Assembly: GCA_001820655.1 (NCBI GenBank)
Contig: MHQM01000026.1
Location: 1 to 22,832, forward strand
DNA: 22,832 nucleotides
Source: Candidatus Sungbacteria bacterium RIFCSPHIGHO2_02_FULL_52_23
GTDB lineage: Bacteria; Patescibacteriota; Minisyncoccia; Sungbacterales; HO2-52-23
Direction: 5' to 3'
The translations under genes and the position numbers were made by a program. Every line of letters begins with the position of its first letter. Position 1 is the first letter of the stretch. Positions 19,581 through 22,832 of the stretch are shown one piece after another. The notes below the pieces were generated by a model, which saw nothing but the letters and a program-made list of their open reading frames with translations, was not told the DNA's origin and did not search any database.

Positions 19581-21242
19581 ATGCCGCAATTTGAAGAAGA
19601 AAAATCAAATCGGCGCCTGGCACAACTCCGCCGCAAAGAAGCGGAGGACTCCACCAAACTTCTCGCCGACTCCTACGGCATGAGTTATGTTGACTTGAGC
19701 GTGGTCGCGATTGAAATTGACGCGCTCAAAATACTCCCCGAGGCCAAAGCCCGCGCAGGAGAGCTCGTCGTCTTTCAAGCCGCAGGCAAGCATCTGAAAA
19801 TCGCGGTACGCAACCCCAAAAAAGAAGAGACGCTCGCCGTCATCAAAGAGCTTACGCTCGCCCGCTACACCTGCGAGACGTTTCTTGCGTCAGTCTTCAG
19901 CCTGGAATACGCATGGAAGACATATGCGCAAATTCCCGAATCCCATGAGATGAGCGTAGGCGCCATCGCGCTCTCGCTCACGACGCTTGCCGCCGTACGA
20001 AAAGAGCTTTCAACGCTCGCGGATGTCCGCGCGCGCATTAAAGAGACGTTCTTCGGACGCACCACCGAGGCGCTGGAAATCATCCTGGCCGGAGCGCTTG
20101 CGAGTGACGCGTCCGACATCCACATTGAACCCCAGACAAAAATCGTGCGCGTACGGTTTCGTCTGGACGGCACCCTGCACGATATCGCGGAGCTTCCGCT
20201 CAAGCTGTATACGCTCCTGATCTCCCGCATCAAACTCATCTCCGAACTAAAGCTCAACGTGCATGACCGGGCACAGGACGGACGCTTCACGATCAAGTCC
20301 GACGAGACCGCAGTGGAGGTGCGCACCTCCATACTGCCGGGGCCCGATGGAGAAAATATCGTGATGCGTATCTTGAGTCCCAAAGCGATTGAAATCACGA
20401 TCGCGGAGCTCGGCATGCAGCCGTGGATCGTCACCCTCATGGAAAAAGAGCTCTCGCGGCCCAACGGCCTGATCCTGACGACAGGCCCTACGGGATCGGG
20501 CAAGACGACGACGCTCTATACATTTTTGCGCGCCGTGCACGATCCGGGCATCAAGGTCATTACCATTGAAGACCCTATTGAATATCACCTTACCGGCATT
20601 GAGCAGACGCAGGTAGATCAGGATAAGGGGTATGATTTTGCCAATGGCTTGCGCGCGATCGTGCGACAGGATCCGGATGTCATCCTCGTCGGCGAAATCC
20701 GGGACATGGAGACCGCAGAGACCGCGATGCACGCGGCTCTCACAGGACACCTCGTGTTTTCCACGCTCCACACCAACGACGCGGCAGGCACGATCCCCCG
20801 CCTCATTGACCTTGGTGTACGGTCCACGATCATCGCGCCCGCCATCAACGTCGCCATGGCCCAGCGTCTCGTACGCAAAGTCTGTACGTCATGCCGCGTG
20901 CCCGCGGAGAAAACGGATGCGATCTATGAGACGTTAAGAAAAGAATTCGCGCTGTTTCCGCAGGTAACGCCGGCCCCTCCGGAAACCCAATGGACGGTAT
21001 TCACCGCAAAAAAAGGCGGATGTGACGCATGCGGCGGCATCGGCTACAAGGGCCGCACCGGCGTCTACGAAGTCATCCTCATTGACGATAAAATGGAGGA
21101 GTTGATCCTGGGAGCGGCATCCGAACCGGAAATAAAAAAACAGGCCATAGCGCAAGGGCAGATTACGATGCGCCAAGATGGCCTGCTGAAGATAGCTGCG
21201 GGAATCACGGATATGGAAGAGCTTGAGCATACCGTGGGGTGA
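19581..21242 (+). CDS. pilB: Type IV pilus assembly / type II secretion ATPase (PilB/GspE family)
   Basis: 553 residues, the usual PilB length. The cytoplasmic hexameric ATPase powers pilus extension. Residues about 25-110 are the N-terminal T2SE/MshEN domain. The N2 domain includes ASDIHIEP (177-184) and RFRLDG. The ATPase core has Walker A GPTGSGKTT (302-310), the Asp box TIEDPIEY (328-335), Walker B VILVGEIRD (367-375) and the His box GHLVFSTLHTND (389-400). Zn-binding cysteines are at 435, 438, 481 and 484. All catalytic elements are present. No other pilus gene lies in the window. Shine-Dalgarno-like AAGGAAG is too far upstream (24 bases) and lies in the loop of the preceding hairpin. 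Confidence 0.95.
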   Translation: MPQFEEEKSNRRLAQLRRKEAEDSTKLLADSYGMSYVDLSVVAIEIDALKILPEAKARAGELVVFQAAGKHLKIAVRNPKKEETLAVIKELTLARYTCETFLASVFSLEYAWKTYAQIPESHEMSVGAIALSLTTLAAVRKELSTLADVRARIKETFFGRTTEALEIILAGALASDASDIHIEPQTKIVRVRFRLDGTLHDIAELPLKLYTLLISRIKLISELKLNVHDRAQDGRFTIKSDETAVEVRTSILPGPDGENIVMRILSPKAIEITIAELGMQPWIVTLMEKELSRPNGLILTTGPTGSGKTTTLYTFLRAVHDPGIKVITIEDPIEYHLTGIEQTQVDQDKGYDFANGLRAIVRQDPDVILVGEIRDMETAETAMHAALTGHLVFSTLHTNDAAGTIPRLIDLGVRSTIIAPAINVAMAQRLVRKVCTSCRVPAEKTDAIYETLRKEFALFPQVTPAPPETQWTVFTAKKGGCDACGGIGYKGRTGVYEVILIDDKMEELILGAASEPEIKKQAIAQGQITMRQDGLLKIAAGITDMEELEHTVG

Positions 21243-21262
21243 TCGGATCGCACTTTGGAACG

Positions 21263-21457
21263 AAAAATCTCCTGAAGCCGTGGGCAATTACTCCATAAAT
21301 CTTTATGGAGGATAGAATCACCGCCAGGTACAGCCTAGTCGCCGGCAAGCCGGAACCGGATTGCCCTGGTAAAGAAATTCCCTTAAGGTTGTCGGTCGGA
21401 AAACCTTAATTGCCCACGACTTCAAGAGGTTTGATATCACCTGCGTAATAGTTTTAA
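21263..21457 (-). ncRNA. Unidentified structured small RNA
   Basis: On the minus strand, 21407-21428 pairs with 21269-21290 in a 22-bp closing stem. The stem encloses three hairpins: 8-bp AAGGUU-type (around 21383-21408), a CCAGG/CCUGG arm with an inner CCGGC hairpin (about 21324-21368), and an 8-bp CUCCAUAA arm (21291-21310). The stem is fully paired only on the minus strand, where two positions are G-U; on the plus strand both are C-A. TTTTT (21263-21267) follows the stem as a terminator, and TATAAT lies upstream. Length is about 165 bases for the core and 195 from the likely start. It does not match tmRNA, RNase P, SRP, 6S or a riboswitch class I know. Confidence 0.7.
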
Positions 21458-21463
21458 AGAAAG

Positions 21464-21469
21464 ATTATA
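21464..21469 (-). promoter_or_regulatory. -10 element of the small RNA
   Basis: A perfect minus-strand TATAAT, directly preceded by TG, with predicted start near 21457. No good -35 lies upstream, where the DNA is GC-rich (CGCCGCGCCGCC on the plus strand). Confidence 0.55.
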
Positions 21470-21531
21470 CAAAATACCGCCGCGCCGCCATCTACCGATT
21501 TATGCAAGCATTATAACAAGTATTTGTCTTT

Positions 21532-22551
21532 ATGTCAAATCCCGCACGAGCTCCGCAAAAACCGGACGGAGAAGACGCAAATCTTGATGTAGCGCTCCGC
21601 CCCCAGCAATGGGATGAATTTGTCGGGCAGGAACGGGTCAAAAAGAACCTGCGCATACTTATAGATGCGGCGCGCCAGCGCAAAGAGCCCATGGAGCACG
21701 TGCTTTTTGCAGGCCCCGCGGGACTTGGTAAGACTAGCATGGCGCATCTTGCGGCACGCGAGATGAATACGTCCATCAGAATCACGTCGGGGCCCGCGAT
21801 TGAGCGCGTCGGAGATCTTGCATCCATTCTCACCAATCTTACGCCGGGCGACATCCTCTTTATTGACGAAGTACACCGTCTAAACAAGCTCATTGAAGAA
21901 GTATTGTATCCTGCCATGGAGTCGCGCATGCTTGATATCATCATCGGCAAAGGCCCGTCGGCGCGGACTCTCCAGCTTGAACTCCCGCCGTTTACCTTGA
22001 TTGCGGCGACCACGCGCGTGGGACTTCTTTCAAGCCCTTTGCGCTCGCGCTTCGGCAACATCTTCCGTCTTGAGTTTTATACGCCCGAAGAGCTTGAGCG
22101 CATCATCATGCGCTCGGCTGGCGTCCTTGGCATCGGCATTGAGCAGGATGCCGCGGCGACCCTCGCTCACTCAAGTCGTGCCACGCCGCGAGTCGCCAAT
22201 CGTCTCCTCAAGCGATGCCGCGACTTTGCGCAGGTGCACGGCATGCCGCGTATCACGCGCGACGCCATCGCAGGGACACTCGCACTCCTTGAAATAGACG
22301 CGCTTGGGCTGGAACCCATGGATCGCAAAATCATGCAGGTCATCATTGAAAAATTCGCCGGAGGGCCGGTTGGGCTTGCAACACTTGCCGCGGCATCAAG
22401 CGAGGAAGAAGACACGATCACCGAGATCTACGAGCCGTATCTGATGCAACTCGGATTTTTGGAGCGTACGCCGCGGGGACGCATGGTAACCGAGCGCGCC
22501 TACACGCACTTGGGCATGAGCGCACACATGCAAAAGCCGCTCCTCTCTTGA
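21532..22551 (+). CDS. ruvB: Holliday junction branch migration helicase RuvB
   Basis: 339 residues, the normal length. RuvB is the AAA+ ring motor that drives junction migration with RuvA. Motifs: ALRPQQWDEFVGQE (21-34), Walker A GPAGLGKTS (61-69), Walker B DILFIDEVH (107-115), sensor 1 TLIAATTR (155-162), the arginine-finger region LLSSPLRSRFG (165-175), ATPRVANRLLKRCRD as sensor 2, and a C-terminal winged helix (EPYLMQLGFLERTPRGR). All are present. There is no Shine-Dalgarno; TATAAC lies about 14 bases before the ATG but no -35 is clear. It is far from ruvA (5858-6439). Confidence 0.96.
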   Translation: MSNPARAPQKPDGEDANLDVALRPQQWDEFVGQERVKKNLRILIDAARQRKEPMEHVLFAGPAGLGKTSMAHLAAREMNTSIRITSGPAIERVGDLASILTNLTPGDILFIDEVHRLNKLIEEVLYPAMESRMLDIIIGKGPSARTLQLELPPFTLIAATTRVGLLSSPLRSRFGNIFRLEFYTPEELERIIMRSAGVLGIGIEQDAAATLAHSSRATPRVANRLLKRCRDFAQVHGMPRITRDAIAGTLALLEIDALGLEPMDRKIMQVIIEKFAGGPVGLATLAAASSEEEDTITEIYEPYLMQLGFLERTPRGRMVTERAYTHLGMSAHMQKPLLS

Positions 22552-22553
22552 CT

Positions 22554-22644
22554 GGAATTAGGAAGCAGGAATTATGAATTAGGAAGATATCTCTTCATAA
22601 CCTCTTGCCTATTACTCCTAATTCCTTATTCATAATTCATTATT
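22554..22644. repeat. Inverted pair of heptamer arrays between ruvB and yebC
   Basis: Left array: GGAATTA, GGAAGCA, GGAATTA, TGAATTA, GGAAGAT (22554-22588). Right array: CCTAATT, CCTTATT, CATAATT, CATTATT (22617-22644). The arms are imperfect reverse complements, so a large irregular hairpin can form. Both keep a strict 7-base period like the coding-region arrays. They fill nearly the whole gap before yebC. Confidence 0.8.
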
Positions 22645-22652
22645 CCCATCGC

Positions 22653-22832
22653 ATGGCTGGCCACTCCCACTGGAAACAAGTTAAGCATCAAAAGGGTGCT
22701 ACAGACGCCAAGCGTGGCAAGCTTTTTTCAAAGCTCGTCAAAGAAATCACGGTCGCCGCGCGCGAAGGCGGCGCCAATCCCGATGCCAATGTACGCCTCC
22801 GCTCCGCGATGGAGCGGGCGCGGAGCGAAGGA
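22653..22832 (+). CDS. yebC: YebC/PmpR family protein, N-terminal part
   Basis: The first 60 residues are present and run off the window end. MAGHSHWKQVKHQKG followed by AKRGKLFSKLVKEITVAAREGG and NVRLRSAMERAR is the diagnostic YebC/TACO1 start. Members were described as DNA-binding regulators (PmpR) and more recently as translation factors helping ribosomes through polyproline stretches. It lies 101 bases after ruvB, separated by heptamer repeats, with no Shine-Dalgarno. Confidence 0.95.
   Translation, partial: MAGHSHWKQVKHQKGATDAKRGKLFSKLVKEITVAAREGGANPDANVRLRSAMERARSEG

Noticed and set aside
21269..21428. Group I intron, tmRNA, 6S, SRP or RNase P RNA as identity for the small RNA
   Set aside because: I could not find the conserved cores of these classes: no group I P7 core, no tRNA-like end, no SRP loop and no RNase P helices. 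The multibranch layout is also unlike the 6S rod.
1..22832. CRISPR array, tRNA genes, transposase or prophage genes
   Set aside because: No regularly spaced direct repeats with unique spacers, no cloverleaf with a GGTTCGA-type arm, and no transposase or phage motifs were seen. The short heptamer arrays have no spacers.

Overview
The window looks like a chromosomal segment from a Candidate Phyla Radiation (Patescibacteria) bacterium, most likely a Parcubacteria-type lineage. This is inferred from gene content and style: compact housekeeping genes, a bacterial archease, a stand-alone MurE-like ligase next to a FemAB-like transferase, a PilB ATPase, ATGA start/stop overlaps, many starts without a Shine-Dalgarno sequence, and TGA used as a normal stop. 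No tRNA, rRNA, CRISPR array, transposase or phage gene was seen.

Layout. 1-139 is the 5' end of a minus-strand RNase H-like exonuclease gene. 284-463 is a small membrane-protein gene with its own promoter and terminator. 588-6439 is a tight minus-strand operon read as ruvA, femAB-like, murE-like, archease, PHP phosphoesterase, a 45-aa basic ORF and a DUF192-hydrolase fusion. 6514-7266 (phosphoribosyltransferase-like, minus) is divergent from uvrB (7340-10924, plus) with interlocked promoters. uvrB carries a 540-residue intein exactly in its Walker A motif. pyrB and rpsT follow on the plus strand. rpsT converges on and overlaps holA, which follows polA on the minus strand. Further right on the minus strand are a ProB-like kinase (15831-16583), tsaE (16864-17334) and an unknown lipoprotein (17505-18236). 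The plus strand then has a degenerate DHH protein, pilB, ruvB and the start of yebC, with a structured minus-strand small RNA between pilB and ruvB.

Four items stand out. (1) The UvrB P-loop intein carries a LAGLIDADG endonuclease and an embedded XRE-like helix-turn-helix. (2) The 280-nt leader of the ProB-like gene has a promoter, a 22-codon Pro-Pro-Pro-Ala-Pro peptide, an alternative antiterminator pairing and a strong terminator, as in an amino-acid attenuator. (3) An unidentified multibranched RNA has a 22-bp closing stem that pairs fully only on the minus strand. (4) Seven-base-period mini-repeats lie inside femAB (two), murE, holA, polA and tsaE, and flank yebC as an inverted pair.

Together the genes cover DNA repair and replication (uvrB, ruvA, ruvB, polA, holA), envelope building (murE, femAB), tRNA modification (tsaE), translation (rpsT), pyrimidine synthesis (pyrB) and pilus function (pilB). 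All coordinates, motifs and pairings were read by eye. Database identities and folding energies were not computed.
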